Source: Candidatus Poribacteria bacterium (GTDB lineage Bacteria; Poribacteria; WGA-4E; WGA-3G). Taken from it: DNA of 64,000 bases. The translations under genes and the position numbers were made by a program. The notes beneath the pieces are model-generated. The model saw only the letters and a list, made by a program, of their open reading frames with translations. It ran no database searches and was not told where the DNA came from. Location: NCBI GenBank assembly GCA_022826805.1, contig JAJDUH010000007.1:1-64000 (forward strand), in the 5' to 3' direction. The number at the start of each line of letters is the position of its first letter. The first letter of the stretch is position 1. Positions 25,354 to 34,025 of this stretch are shown here, one piece after another.

Positions 25354-25382
25354 TTGACATCCGTCTTGCATTATGATAGACT
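25354..25382 (+). promoter_or_regulatory. Candidate sigma-70 promoter for the CehA/McbA gene
   Basis: TTGACA at 25354-25359, a 17-base spacer, then TAGACT at 25377-25382, about 50 bases before the gene start. The spacer includes GTC...CATTATGA, shared with candidate promoters at 34353 and 51530. Confidence 0.55.
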
Positions 25383-25428
25383 ACGACATTCATGATAGAA
25401 CCCAATCAGCGATTAGGAGGGACACGCC

Positions 25429-27762
25429 ATGCGATGGAGAGCAAATCGATATCACACTCTTCTAAAAAAAGGAGCCTATAGTCCGATTTACTTGATATTT
25501 ATCAGTTGGGTGTTGCTTTTCACTTTCACTTCCGTAGGTTTCACTAATGAACTGAGCCTCGTCACTCAAGTAGAGTTTCAACCCGTAGCATCAGCGACCC
25601 AGCGACTCGTTGAGGCTCTGGATTATCTCGGTTCACCTTTGTCCGAAGGTGACCTCTCAGCAATCAACGCAGCCTTGATCTCCGATGATCACCAACAAGC
25701 AATTGCTGACATTCAGAAGGTGCTCGATCCATACTGTCTGGTCGGCGTTAATATCAACCCTGAAAGCCGAGTCAAAGTTAAGGAAGGTCCAGTAAATAAA
25801 GAATTGATGCAACAAGGTTGGCGTACTTTTTTAGTAAAGGTACACAACGAGGCTGGCGTGACTGCACCCTTGGTGGCAGAAAGCGAAAATGCTGCACCAC
25901 TCTATAAGCGTTCCACGGGAAGTCCTGATCCTCAGGTGACCGTGCCTAAAAGCGACATCCCACACCGGTTTCTCGATATTGATGTCTATGCCAACCCACC
26001 CTTGAAGGCGAGCCTTTCCGGATTGGAACTGGAGTATCGTATCGTTCAACTCTATAGCCGCGATGCCGGCAAACGGGAAGCGATGCTCGGTTTCAACATA
26101 GGTCAAGGCACACAGGACATCGGCTTCCGTAGCCAAGTGCCTATCCTATTCCATTGTGTGCCAGCGGTAGACGTAACCTTGGAAGTATTGGACTTTGACG
26201 GAAAGCCAACAACCGCTGCTTTTATCATTCGCGATGAATTGAACCGCGTCTACCCGTCGCGCGGACGCAGACTTGCACCCGATTTCTTCTTTCACAATCA
26301 GGTCTATCGGCACAACGGCGAATCTGTGCTTCTACCGCCCGGCAACTATACTGTCGAATACACGCGCGGCCCGGAGTATAAGGTAAAAACACAGACCATT
26401 ACCGTTCCGAATGCCGAGACACATCAAGAGACATTTCGTCTGGAAAGATGGATTCATATCGCCGCAGAAGGCTGGCGTTCTGGCGACCATCATGTCCACG
26501 CAGCGGGTTGCTCCCACTATGAAAGCCCCACCGAGGGTGTCACACCGGAAGATATGATGCGACACATTCTCGGAGAGGATCTCAACGTCGGCTGCGTCCT
26601 CTCGTGGGGGCCCTGCTGGTATTACCAGAAACAGTTTTTCGAGGGTAAAGTTCACGAACTTTCGACGGATGATTACGTAATGCGCTACGATGTAGAGGTC
26701 TCAGGTTTTCCTTCTTCGCATGCTGGACACCTCTCAATACTGAAGCTTACAGAAGATGATTATAAAGGCGTTGAACGCATTGAGGAATGGCCCAGTTGGG
26801 ATCTTCCAGTGCTTCAATGGGCAAAGGAACAGGGGGCAGTGACGGGATTCAGCCACAGCGGTTGGGGGTTGAAAGTTGCCGGAGACGAACTCCCCAATTA
26901 CAACATGCCGCCTTTTGATGGCATCGGTGCGAACGAATATATCGTGGATGTCGTTCACGATGCTGTTGATTTTATCTCTACGGTGGATACACCCTCCATC
27001 TGGGAGCTGAATATCTGGTATCACACGCTGAACTGTGGGTTCCGCACGCGAATCAGCGGCGAGACGGATTTCCCGTGCATTTATGGTGAGCGGGTAGGAT
27101 TAGGTCGTATCTATGTAAAAATGCCACCGGGTGCTCTCGACTTCGATACATGGGTGTTAGGATTGCGAGACGGTCGTTCCTACGTCGGAGATGGCAAGAG
27201 TCATCTGTTGGACTTCACCGTAGGCGGTGTGCCAGTTGGGGAAAAGACCCAGAACGGACAGTTGAGCCAATTGGATCTGGAAAAACCTGGCACGGTCAAC
27301 ATTACTGCCCGTGTCGCCGCGCGGCTTGATGAGGAACCCAATCCTGAGATACAGAACCGTCCCTTAGACCAGAAACCCTATTGGGATATTGAACGTGCTC
27401 GCATTGCAACAGATCGAAAGGTGCCTGTTGAACTCATCGTCAATGGTCAAGCTGTTGAGACGCAAGAGATTGTGGCTAACGGCGCAATCGTTCCCGTTCA
27501 ATTTAAGGCGTCTATTGACAGATCCAGTTGGGTCGCACTACGCATCTTCCCTTCGTCTCATACAAATCCAGTTTTCGTCATTGTAGACGACAAACCAATC
27601 CGAGCAAGTCGTAGAAGCGCACAGTGGTGCTTGGAGGCAGTGGAGGTCTGCTGGAATGAAAAGGTTGACCGCATTCGAGAAGAAGAACGTGATGCCGCTC
27701 GCGAGGCATACAACGTAGCATCGCAAACATATCAAAAAATTCTCGAAGAATCCGATTTTTAA
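25429..27762 (+). CDS. Exported CehA/McbA-type (PHP-like) metallohydrolase
   Basis: A 777-residue protein. A basic N-terminus and a hydrophobic stretch (about residues 17-38, IYLIFISWVLLFTFTSVGF) suggest a signal or membrane anchor. Residues about 260-340 look like a carboxypeptidase-regulatory-like beta domain. The CehA/McbA metal-binding region begins at GWRSGDHHVHAAGCSHY (about 352), with further His and Asp positions (FSHSGWG, GETDFPC). Members include carbaryl hydrolases and many uncharacterised PHP-fold phosphoesterase-like proteins. A coiled, charged C-terminus (REEERDAAREAYNVASQTYQ) ends it. ATG 25429 follows AGGAGGG. Substrate unknown. Confidence 0.8.
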   Translation: MRWRANRYHTLLKKGAYSPIYLIFISWVLLFTFTSVGFTNELSLVTQVEFQPVASATQRLVEALDYLGSPLSEGDLSAINAALISDDHQQAIADIQKVLDPYCLVGVNINPESRVKVKEGPVNKELMQQGWRTFLVKVHNEAGVTAPLVAESENAAPLYKRSTGSPDPQVTVPKSDIPHRFLDIDVYANPPLKASLSGLELEYRIVQLYSRDAGKREAMLGFNIGQGTQDIGFRSQVPILFHCVPAVDVTLEVLDFDGKPTTAAFIIRDELNRVYPSRGRRLAPDFFFHNQVYRHNGESVLLPPGNYTVEYTRGPEYKVKTQTITVPNAETHQETFRLERWIHIAAEGWRSGDHHVHAAGCSHYESPTEGVTPEDMMRHILGEDLNVGCVLSWGPCWYYQKQFFEGKVHELSTDDYVMRYDVEVSGFPSSHAGHLSILKLTEDDYKGVERIEEWPSWDLPVLQWAKEQGAVTGFSHSGWGLKVAGDELPNYNMPPFDGIGANEYIVDVVHDAVDFISTVDTPSIWELNIWYHTLNCGFRTRISGETDFPCIYGERVGLGRIYVKMPPGALDFDTWVLGLRDGRSYVGDGKSHLLDFTVGGVPVGEKTQNGQLSQLDLEKPGTVNITARVAARLDEEPNPEIQNRPLDQKPYWDIERARIATDRKVPVELIVNGQAVETQEIVANGAIVPVQFKASIDRSSWVALRIFPSSHTNPVFVIVDDKPIRASRRSAQWCLEAVEVCWNEKVDRIREEERDAAREAYNVASQTYQKILEESDF

Positions 27763-27947
27763 TTTATGGTCCTCTGCCCCACTCTCCATTTCATTACGAG
27801 CGGGTTCCTGGTGATGTCGCAACTGAAATAAGGATATGTACGGTATAGCATCAAAAAGCAAGCCTGTAACTTAGTGGAGGGCGGCTCGAACACGGAAATT
27901 GTCAAAGCACAAATAACCGATACTTACCCGCAAGGAAGAATTAAAAG

Positions 27948-28715
27948 ATGAAACTTATAACCCAAGAGGTCGAACAATTCAAACGTGTAGGCTATCTCAA
28001 AATAGACGGACGCGTCATTGATGACGAACACCTTACCGTGCTACGCCAACATTACGACACACTGTTTGCCCAGAAACGCGGCACAATCGGTGAGGGGTTG
28101 CGTAACCTCGCAGTCGTCGGGGAATCGGAAAGCGATGAAGACGCTGATCGTGGTGAAGAAATGTTACAGATTATGGAGATGTGGAGTCTTGATGAGGAAT
28201 TTCGGAAACTGCTCTATCACGAACCGTTGTTAGACATTGCCGAGAGTTTAATCGGACCCGATATCCAGTTATTCCATGATCAGGCGCTCTACAAACCCGC
28301 CTATCACGGCGGTGAGGTATATTGGCACCAGGACAATGCATATTGGCAGTGCGATCCGCCGAATCTTGTGAGCATCTGGATAGCACTCGACGACGCTGAC
28401 GAGGAGAACGGTTGTATGAACGTTATCCCCGGCAGTTATGTAGAGGGACTGGCGGCGCACGGACGTGCTGAGTCAGAGAAAGGTAAGTTACCAGCGTTAT
28501 TGCAGGTGAAACCTGATGTGGATCGGGCTGTCTCAGTACCGGTTGAGGCTGGATGTGCGATGGTACATCACTGCATGACACTCCACCAAACGAATCCGAA
28601 CCGTTCATCCCGAGACCGCCGGGCGATGGTTCTCCATTACATGCAAACCGGTACGCGAAGTCGCGATGGCGAGGTGATGAAAGACAAGCCACTACTACGC
28701 GGCAAGTTGGCGTAG
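27948..28715 (+). CDS. Phytanoyl-CoA dioxygenase (PhyH) family protein
   Basis: A 255-residue Fe(II)/2-oxoglutarate-dependent oxygenase. The metal triad is visible: His and Asp in YWHQDNAYWQ and the distal His in HHCMTLHQTNPNRS, whose Arg region probably binds 2-oxoglutarate. The core CMNVIPGSYVEG is typical of the PhyH family. It hydroxylates a small organic substrate that cannot be told from sequence. PhyH proteins are expanded in Poribacteria (family knowledge). A truncated second PhyH gene lies 55 bases downstream. Confidence 0.85.
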   Translation: MKLITQEVEQFKRVGYLKIDGRVIDDEHLTVLRQHYDTLFAQKRGTIGEGLRNLAVVGESESDEDADRGEEMLQIMEMWSLDEEFRKLLYHEPLLDIAESLIGPDIQLFHDQALYKPAYHGGEVYWHQDNAYWQCDPPNLVSIWIALDDADEENGCMNVIPGSYVEGLAAHGRAESEKGKLPALLQVKPDVDRAVSVPVEAGCAMVHHCMTLHQTNPNRSSRDRRAMVLHYMQTGTRSRDGEVMKDKPLLRGKLA

Positions 28716-28770
28716 AGCAGATTGCCACAGCACCCTTGGATATCCTTCACTGTTTTTTTGGAGCGGGACA

Positions 28771-28920
28771 ATGCGGATCCAGTTGACTGATGCAGAACAG
28801 ACAGACGGGAAAATGTGTGATACTCATCTCGATTTAGCGAATCGGCTGCTGCGAGAAGTCGGGGCTGTGATCCTTGAAAATGCTGTGCCGCTTAAGATTG
28901 TCAAAGCAGCACTGGTCTGA
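28771..28920 (+). pseudogene. N-terminal stub of a second PhyH-like gene
   Basis: A 49-residue frame from ATG 28771, with GGAGCGGG upstream. Its sequence LTDAEQTDG, then LLREVGAVILENAVP, resembles the first helix and strand of PhyH-family proteins (typically ...GYLVLENVVP). It ends at TGA 28918-28920 and no continuation is found in any frame before the HAD gene, so only the 5' end of the gene is left. The resemblance is short, so assignment to PhyH is moderate. Confidence 0.5.
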
Positions 28921-29030
28921 AGCAGCCAAGAAACTTCTCAGGACAGGCTAAACCTTTCTCTAAACAATTTCTGAAAGAGCGATGGAACAAACATACTTTT
29001 ACCATGAACATCTGGCGGATTATTAGGAAC

Positions 29031-29747
29031 ATGGAAATGGCTGTAAAGGTAGTCATCTTCGATTTATTTGAAACACTCGTCTCAGAATTCGACGCGGGGC
29101 ACCCTTCAACCACCAAAGTTGCACAGACCTTACAGTTGCCTGTAGAGGACTTTCAGCGGGAGTATGTGAATCATCGACCGGCACGAATGACAGGGCAATT
29201 AGACTATGCAGTGTCTCTACATTATATCGTTAGGAAACTTGGTGGAAAATCTTCTGAAAGTACTATTCAGACACTCGCTGAGCACCGCCAATCTGCTTTT
29301 ACCGCGCATCTGCGTTGTATAGAACCCGAAATCCTCAATATGCTCAATGAAATTACCTCTTCAGGTATTCGGATCGGTCTCATCAGTAATACCGATGGTT
29401 CTGAAGTCTTGGATTGGGCAAATGCTCCTTTGGCACGCTTTTTTGAAGTGACGATATTTTCCCATGCGATCGGAATGGTGAAACCTGACCCTCACATCTA
29501 TCAACACGCATGTAAGAATTTGGGCGTTGCCCCTTCAGACTGCATATTCATAGGCGATGGCAATAGTGACGAACTTCGAGGCGCAGCTCAAGTTGGGATG
29601 TTGCCATTTTGCGCCGCCTGGTTCCTCCGTCAGCATACAGACTTGCTCGGAGCAGATATTGTGATGCGTCGAGCAGCAGGCTATCCAGTATTGTCCCATC
29701 CATCAGAGTTAACTGATCGGGTGCGAGACATTTGTACCGCCTGTTAA
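29031..29747 (+). CDS. HAD-family hydrolase (haloacid dehalogenase-like)
   Basis: A 238-residue HAD hydrolase: motif I FDLFETL (nucleophile Asp), motif II GLISNTDGSEV, motif III KPDPHIY and motif IV FIGDGNSDELRGA. The helical cap follows motif I. It probably dephosphorylates a small metabolite. The start is uncertain among ATGs at 29004, 29031 and 29037; I chose 29031 because AGGAAC lies upstream and the fold begins a few residues later. Confidence 0.8.
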   Translation: MEMAVKVVIFDLFETLVSEFDAGHPSTTKVAQTLQLPVEDFQREYVNHRPARMTGQLDYAVSLHYIVRKLGGKSSESTIQTLAEHRQSAFTAHLRCIEPEILNMLNEITSSGIRIGLISNTDGSEVLDWANAPLARFFEVTIFSHAIGMVKPDPHIYQHACKNLGVAPSDCIFIGDGNSDELRGAAQVGMLPFCAAWFLRQHTDLLGADIVMRRAAGYPVLSHPSELTDRVRDICTAC

Positions 29748-29884
29748 CAATGTCGTTCGAGCCAGTTTTTTCCCTTTTCCTACAATCCTCTCTTTTTCTA
29801 CAAAATTATGCAACCATTTTCCCTTAACGCGCGCCATTATATATTAACTTGAATCTTGCCTTGAAAATCTATGCTTGGAGGTGC

Positions 29885-30112
29885 ATGATGAGAGATAATA
29901 ATGCCGAATTAATTCACCGCACGCTTGCAGGCGACGAAACTGCTTTCACCCTGCTCGTGAAAAAATATCGTAAACATGTGCATACACTTGCATGTCACAA
30001 AATCGGCGCCTTCCACATCGCTGAAGATATTACGTAGGAAACCTTTCTGCAAGTCTATAGAGATCTGGCAACCCTGAGAAAACCGAATCGGTTCCCGGGA
30101 TAATTGTATTCT
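29885..30112 (+). pseudogene. ECF sigma factor gene killed by two stop codons
   Basis: A sigma-70 region 2 is readable in one frame: LIHRTLAGDETAFTLLVKKY, HKIGAFHIAEDIT, stop, ETFLQVYRDLATLRKPNRF, then PG, stop, LY. It aligns almost residue by residue with the intact ECF sigma at 56443. The first stop TAG (30035-30037) replaces the Gln of TQETF and the second TAA (30101-30103) replaces the Trp of NWLY. Region 4 is gone. The ribosome site GGAGG before ATG 29885 is kept. The gene is non-functional unless suppressed. Confidence 0.9.
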
Positions 30113-30151
30113 GAAAACCTTCTTAACCAACGAAAAAGTGAGGTGCTTAAT

Positions 30152-30523
30152 ATGGGAGGCGAACTTTACACGATGCTTATACCAATCTTGAAAGTCAAAG
30201 ACTTGGACGCTGAAGTGGCGTTTTATCGGTCGTTAGGATTTGAACTTTCTTACAATGGTGAAGACTTCAAGGCGATAAAGTATGCCGATTGCATCGAGTT
30301 CGGTCTGGGGCGCAAAGCCGATGTCAACGTTGAAGATGTTCTTCGACATTTTACTTGGCAGATTGCCGTAAACAGTGTCCAAGACGTTTTAGATAAGTGT
30401 TGTGAGAAAAACCTTGAGGTGGCGCAAGATTTAAAAAAGTACACTTACGATTTTGGAGATGTCTACACAATTACAGTAAAATCCCCTAATGGATATGATG
30501 TTGTTTTTGAGGGTGATTTGTAA
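30152..30523 (+). CDS. VOC (glyoxalase/bleomycin-resistance) family protein
   Basis: A roughly 123-residue VOC protein: LIPILKVKDLDAEVAFYRSL starts the first module and FTWQIAVNSVQDVLDKC the second, ending ITVKSPNGYDVVFE. It likely binds a metal or a small hydrophobic ligand. The start is ambiguous: ATG 30152 has GAGG upstream, ATG 30173 has GGGAGG about 13 bases away. It begins just after the dead sigma factor. Confidence 0.75.
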   Translation: MGGELYTMLIPILKVKDLDAEVAFYRSLGFELSYNGEDFKAIKYADCIEFGLGRKADVNVEDVLRHFTWQIAVNSVQDVLDKCCEKNLEVAQDLKKYTYDFGDVYTITVKSPNGYDVVFEGDL

Positions 30524-30553
30524 TAGCTCACACACCATAATTCCGATTTTAAC

Positions 30554-30582
30554 TTGACTTATGTTAATAAAAATAGTATAAT
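30554..30582 (+). promoter_or_regulatory. Near-consensus sigma-70 promoter with no gene downstream
   Basis: TTGACT (30554-30559), a 17-base AT-rich spacer and TATAAT (30577-30582). The next recognisable gene is the NUDIX hydrolase at 31351. The intervening DNA is repeat-rich, so the promoter may drive a small RNA, belong to a lost gene, or be carried by a repeat. Confidence 0.5.
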
Positions 30583-30670
30583 ATGTTCAAACGTTTTCAC
30601 AGGAACGGAGACAATACTAAGCTACGAAAAACACGACAGATTTGAAAACGAAGTTATCTGGGTCCAAGAA

Positions 30671-30801
30671 AATGTTACACTTTTAACGTAATTGCTTTTT
30701 TTTATCGCAAAATATAAAGAAAAAAGACCCATGAACCCTTACAAACACTACATTTCTTGGCGTTGAGTTCCCTACATCCTACGTTACAGAGGTGTAACAT
30801 T
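30671..30801. repeat. Inverted pair AATGTTACAC ... GTGTAACATT
   Basis: AATGTTACAC (30671-30680) and GTGTAACATT (30792-30801) are exact inverted complements 111 bases apart. They could be the tips of a small non-autonomous element. No coding sequence lies between. Confidence 0.4.
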
Positions 30802-30845
30802 TTTAAGGGAAATGTTCCATCCCAGAATTATGTGCCACGCGCAAT

Positions 30846-31182
30846 TATGGTAAAACCAGTAAATAAGTATACATCTTTGTGGCACAAACTTTTAGTTTGT
30901 GCCGATCCGAAAAATGCTAACGGCTCTGATGGATGCTTTGCGCCGCTGGCGAGGCTTCCAAATTTTGCCCCGGTTCATGCCCTAAGGCATGAATACCCGG
31001 GGAAGTCCATACGGACTTCATACCCGGTGAAGCCTTTATAGGCTTCATACCGTTGATTTGATTCTGATTCACGCGGCAAAATTTGTCTTGACTTTACATT
31101 TTATGCTACAAAAGCAAAATTTGTCTTAGCTTTACATGCCTCGCCCTTTCAAATTGTATCATTAATTGTAGGATCTACCATA
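30846..31182. repeat. Composite repeat bounded by TATGGT/ACCATA
   Basis: This 337-base block starts TATGGTAAAA and ends CTACCATA like the 160-bp elements at 19123 and 37683. It contains the 10-base-arm hairpin GGCACAAACT/AGTTTGTGCC (30881-30903), a partial GGCGAGGCTTCC segment, a three-hairpin array (30974-31046) and two near-identical GCAAAATTTGTCTTAGC/GGC words. The frame running through 30757-31041 is repeat DNA, not a gene. Confidence 0.55.
30974..31046. repeat. Array of three small hairpins with 27-base period
   Basis: Stems TTCATGCC-ctaa-GGCATGAA, GAAGTCC-atac-GGACTTC and GAAGCCT-ttat-AGGCTTC are joined by TACCCGG linkers and repeat every 27 bases. Stem bases differ between units but pairing is kept, which suggests selection on structure or copying of a hairpin unit. 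Confidence 0.65.
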
Positions 31183-31190
31183 ATTAAAGT

Positions 31191-31289
31191 GTAGGTTGAG
31201 TTGAACGGATACCCTCAAAAACTTTGCAACTAAAAAAATACGCCTTAGTTGTATCTATCTCTTCGCAAATATACCCAGTGAAACCCAAC
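31191..31289. repeat. 'GTAGGTTGGGTTGAGCGG' repeat, copy 2
   Basis: Bounded by GTAGGTTGAGTTGAACGG and CAGTGAAACCCAAC; same family as copy 1 at 17845. It lies right next to the TATGGT-type composite repeat. Confidence 0.7.
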
Positions 31290-31350
31290 ATCCGCAGACA
31301 TATAGCAGAATATTACCTATAGTGGAATTTCGTATTTAGAAAGGAAAAAG

Positions 31351-31824
31351 ATGGTTCAAAAGATCGAAGAACAAGATGGCTACATGTTCCTCTATTTCGA
31401 AGAACCGCCAGCAGACGTAGGGGAAATTGAGTTCGTCAATTGTCTTGCACATCAAGATAACCAGATACTGTTCTGCAAATGGCGTGGTAACAATATTTGG
31501 ACGCTGCCGGGTGGGCGCGCCGAACCAGGGGAGACGGCTGAGGAAACTGCACACCGAGAACTGCTGGAAGAGACCGGGGCAACGCTGAAAAATCTTGAGA
31601 TGCTGTGTTACATTCACTGCTTTATGTACAATCTCGAATACTGGGGCATCGCTTATTTGGGAAAAATAGAGGCGTTAGGTCATCCAATTGACCTTGAGGA
31701 AGTCAGTGAAGCGCGTCTGTTTTCACACTTTCCAGAAAACCTGAACAATCCAGGACCCTTCGAGAATCAGAGCAAAGCATTATATTTCGCCGCAATGCGT
31801 AAATTATGGAAAACAGATGATTAA
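31351..31824 (+). CDS. NUDIX hydrolase
   Basis: A 157-residue NUDIX protein with an intact box: GGRAEPGETAEETAHRELLE followed by ETGA, matching Gx5Ex7REUxEExGU. The N-terminal part is FVNCLAHQDNQILFCKW. ADP-ribose, NDP-sugar or oxidised nucleotide hydrolysis is typical. ATG 31351 follows AAAGGAAA. Confidence 0.9.
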   Translation: MVQKIEEQDGYMFLYFEEPPADVGEIEFVNCLAHQDNQILFCKWRGNNIWTLPGGRAEPGETAEETAHRELLEETGATLKNLEMLCYIHCFMYNLEYWGIAYLGKIEALGHPIDLEEVSEARLFSHFPENLNNPGPFENQSKALYFAAMRKLWKTDD

Positions 31825-32031
31825 GCTGGAATATAGCATAGCTTCAATTTTATGAATTTTCGAGGCACAACTTGGATCATTTATGGTAAAATATACAATC
31901 ACCTATAAACAGTACGGAGGGCGAGGTGTTTCTCGAAGGAAACTTCGCTAACAGTGAGATACCGTTTTCCCATCCACCGTTCACTGAAGGGGTCATTCAT
32001 TTTTATACTTCACCATAATAACGAAAATCCC

Positions 32032-32787
32032 ATGTCAAATACCGAACTCAAGGCCACGTTTAATACCGCCCCAGCACTCTATGAAGATGTCCGACCCGGA
32101 TACCCTGCAGAACTCATCCGAGATGTCATAGACCTTTCTGGTCTTGAAGACAACAATAGAGTCCTTGAGATCGGATGCGGCACCGGAAAAGCGACCCGAC
32201 CCTTTGCAGAACGCCGATACGAATTGGTCTGTTTGGATATCGGTGCTGACCTAATCGCTGTTGCCAGGGAAAGTTTAAAGGAATTCCCAAATGTTTCGTT
32301 TGTGACAGAAGCATTTGAAGAGTGGGAACCAGAAGGTAAATTCAATCTGATTATCTCTGCCACCGCCTTTCATTGGGTAGATCCAAAAGTAAGATATCTG
32401 AAGGCGTCCGAAGTGCTTAAATCAAATGGTTTCCTTGCTATTTTTTCGAACCAGCATGTCAGAAAGGACGAAGGATTCTTTGCGGAAAGTCAGCGTCTCT
32501 ACGACAAATACTACGTTCCGCTGACCACAAATCGCCCTACACATGCCACAGACTTTCCCGGTGTGGAAGCCTTTCAAGATCCAATTAAACGCGTTTACCC
32601 ATGGACGCAAGCGTATTCATCTGAGCAGTACATCAAACTTTTGGGTACCTATTCAGGACATATCGCGTTGTCAGAAGAAAATAAACGTCTGCTGTTTGAG
32701 GGAATTACGAATCTCATTGAGACGAAGTACAATGGTAGGATCACCAAATACTACGAAGCCGTTCTTGACCTTCGACAGAGAAGATAA
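32032..32787 (+). CDS. SAM-dependent methyltransferase (type 11)
   Basis: A 251-residue class I methyltransferase. Motif I VLEIGCGTGKATRPF, the acidic VCLDIGADL, and ISATAFHWVDP are typical of the type 11 family with a C-terminal extension. I start at ATG 32032 because the N-terminal LKATFNTAPALYEDVRPGYP is conserved in relatives; the in-frame GTG at 31954 would add a non-conserved leader. Ribosome site is weak. Substrate unknown. Confidence 0.8.
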   Translation: MSNTELKATFNTAPALYEDVRPGYPAELIRDVIDLSGLEDNNRVLEIGCGTGKATRPFAERRYELVCLDIGADLIAVARESLKEFPNVSFVTEAFEEWEPEGKFNLIISATAFHWVDPKVRYLKASEVLKSNGFLAIFSNQHVRKDEGFFAESQRLYDKYYVPLTTNRPTHATDFPGVEAFQDPIKRVYPWTQAYSSEQYIKLLGTYSGHIALSEENKRLLFEGITNLIETKYNGRITKYYEAVLDLRQRR

Positions 32788-32825
32788 AGGTTTTCAGCGG
32801 AGGGCAGCCAGCATACACCTTCGCT

Positions 32826-32847
32826 GGCGAGGTTTCCAAGCCTCGCC
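32826..32847. repeat. GGCGAGG-tttccaag-CCTCGCC hairpin
   Basis: Hairpin found also inside both 160-bp elements (near 19212 and 37783) and in part near 30950. It follows the methyltransferase gene by 38 bases. Confidence 0.6.
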
Positions 32848-32948
32848 TACCATTCAAGATAGATTGGACACCGATTCGCAGTATATCAGTAATTGTAAAA
32901 TCTCCTATAAACGCAGATCCTTGAGTTTGTTGAAAAAAGGGCACAGCA

Positions 32949-34025
32949 ATGAAAATCACAAAGATTGAAGCATTCCAGATCGAAACGCCACGTTATTACG
33001 GGCATGTATCCGGTCATGTTATCGTCAAGGTCCATGTAGACGACGGTCCCATCGGGTTAGGAGAAGCATCGGACAGCAGAGCCAACGATTTAGGGGCAGT
33101 CGTCAAACGCTACAACGATTTACTCGTTGGACGTGATGCCACCTGTATCACTGAGATCAACAAGTTCTTACGGACACAGAATTTCGGTAGCACGGTTAGC
33201 GATCTGCACCTTGCGTCTGCTATCGACCTCGCGCTTTATGACTTGAACGGCAAAGTCCAAGGAGTGCCAGTCTACCAAATGCTCGGAGGCAAGATGCGAG
33301 ACAACGTCTACTGTTGCTATCCAATCTTCGGATGGCAAGTGCTGGAAGATTTTGAAAAGACCGTGGGCTATCTGCAACGGTTGGTAGACCTCGGACATCA
33401 TCTCTTTCGCTACTACGTATCCGGTGACAGCATTCTGGATGACCGGTTCTTGACTGAGATGAAGTCCAGATTTGGAGAGCAGATCAAGCTCAAACAGATC
33501 GACTTCTCTGGTCGTTTCAGCGACTGGGAGACCGCCTTACGTTACGCTGATGTCCTTCGGCATTATACACCTTATCACTTTGAACAACCCTCACGGAACT
33601 TGCGGGTATGTGCAGAGTTTACCAGACGTATGGACTTACCTGTGAGTTTGCACGTCAACAGTTTAGAATACGGATATGAGGCAGCCGAACGCGGTGCCTG
33701 CACGGTTTTCAATGTCGCGTGCGTAGCCGGAGGTCCCACCCATATCCGTCGGCTGTTTGCGTTGGCAGAAGCCGCTGGACTTAGGTGTCTGATTGGCACC
33801 GATCAGGAATCGACGCTTGGGACAGCCGCACAAATCCACGTCGGTGTTTCGATGCCCAATCTTTCCCTACCCTGTGATCCGATGGGCCCCGTTCTCTATA
33901 CGGCATCACCGGCAAAGGAACGCATCCGAGCAGAAGCCAGCCACCTCTATCCGCCTGAAGGACCCGGACTCGGGGTCGAGTTAGATGCCGACAAGCTGAA
34001 GGCGTTGACAGTGGCATCGGCATAA
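32949..34025 (+). CDS. Enolase-superfamily protein (MLE-like) with altered catalytic site
   Basis: A 358-residue protein with the muconate-lactonising/mandelate-racemase fold: N-terminal capping domain (KITKIEAFQIETP, LGEASDSRA, AIDLALYDLNGK) and C-terminal barrel. Two metal ligands can be placed, Asp185 (KQIDFSG) and Glu212 (YHFEQPS). The usual KxK bases on strand 2 are replaced by HHLFRYYVSG, and the third acidic ligand region reads PVSLHVNS (His235/Asn237). It may use different chemistry or have lost enzymatic activity. Length and capping domain are normal, so it is not a fragment. Confidence 0.75.
   Translation: MKITKIEAFQIETPRYYGHVSGHVIVKVHVDDGPIGLGEASDSRANDLGAVVKRYNDLLVGRDATCITEINKFLRTQNFGSTVSDLHLASAIDLALYDLNGKVQGVPVYQMLGGKMRDNVYCCYPIFGWQVLEDFEKTVGYLQRLVDLGHHLFRYYVSGDSILDDRFLTEMKSRFGEQIKLKQIDFSGRFSDWETALRYADVLRHYTPYHFEQPSRNLRVCAEFTRRMDLPVSLHVNSLEYGYEAAERGACTVFNVACVAGGPTHIRRLFALAEAAGLRCLIGTDQESTLGTAAQIHVGVSMPNLSLPCDPMGPVLYTASPAKERIRAEASHLYPPEGPGLGVELDADKLKALTVASA

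Noticed and set aside
30757..31041. 94-codon open frame on the plus strand
   Set aside because: It runs through the hairpin array and CAAACT/AGTTTG repeat; the translation has no protein-like pattern.
30974..31046. Possible CRISPR array
   Set aside because: Units are hairpins of 27 bases with no constant-repeat/unique-spacer pattern and no cas genes are present.
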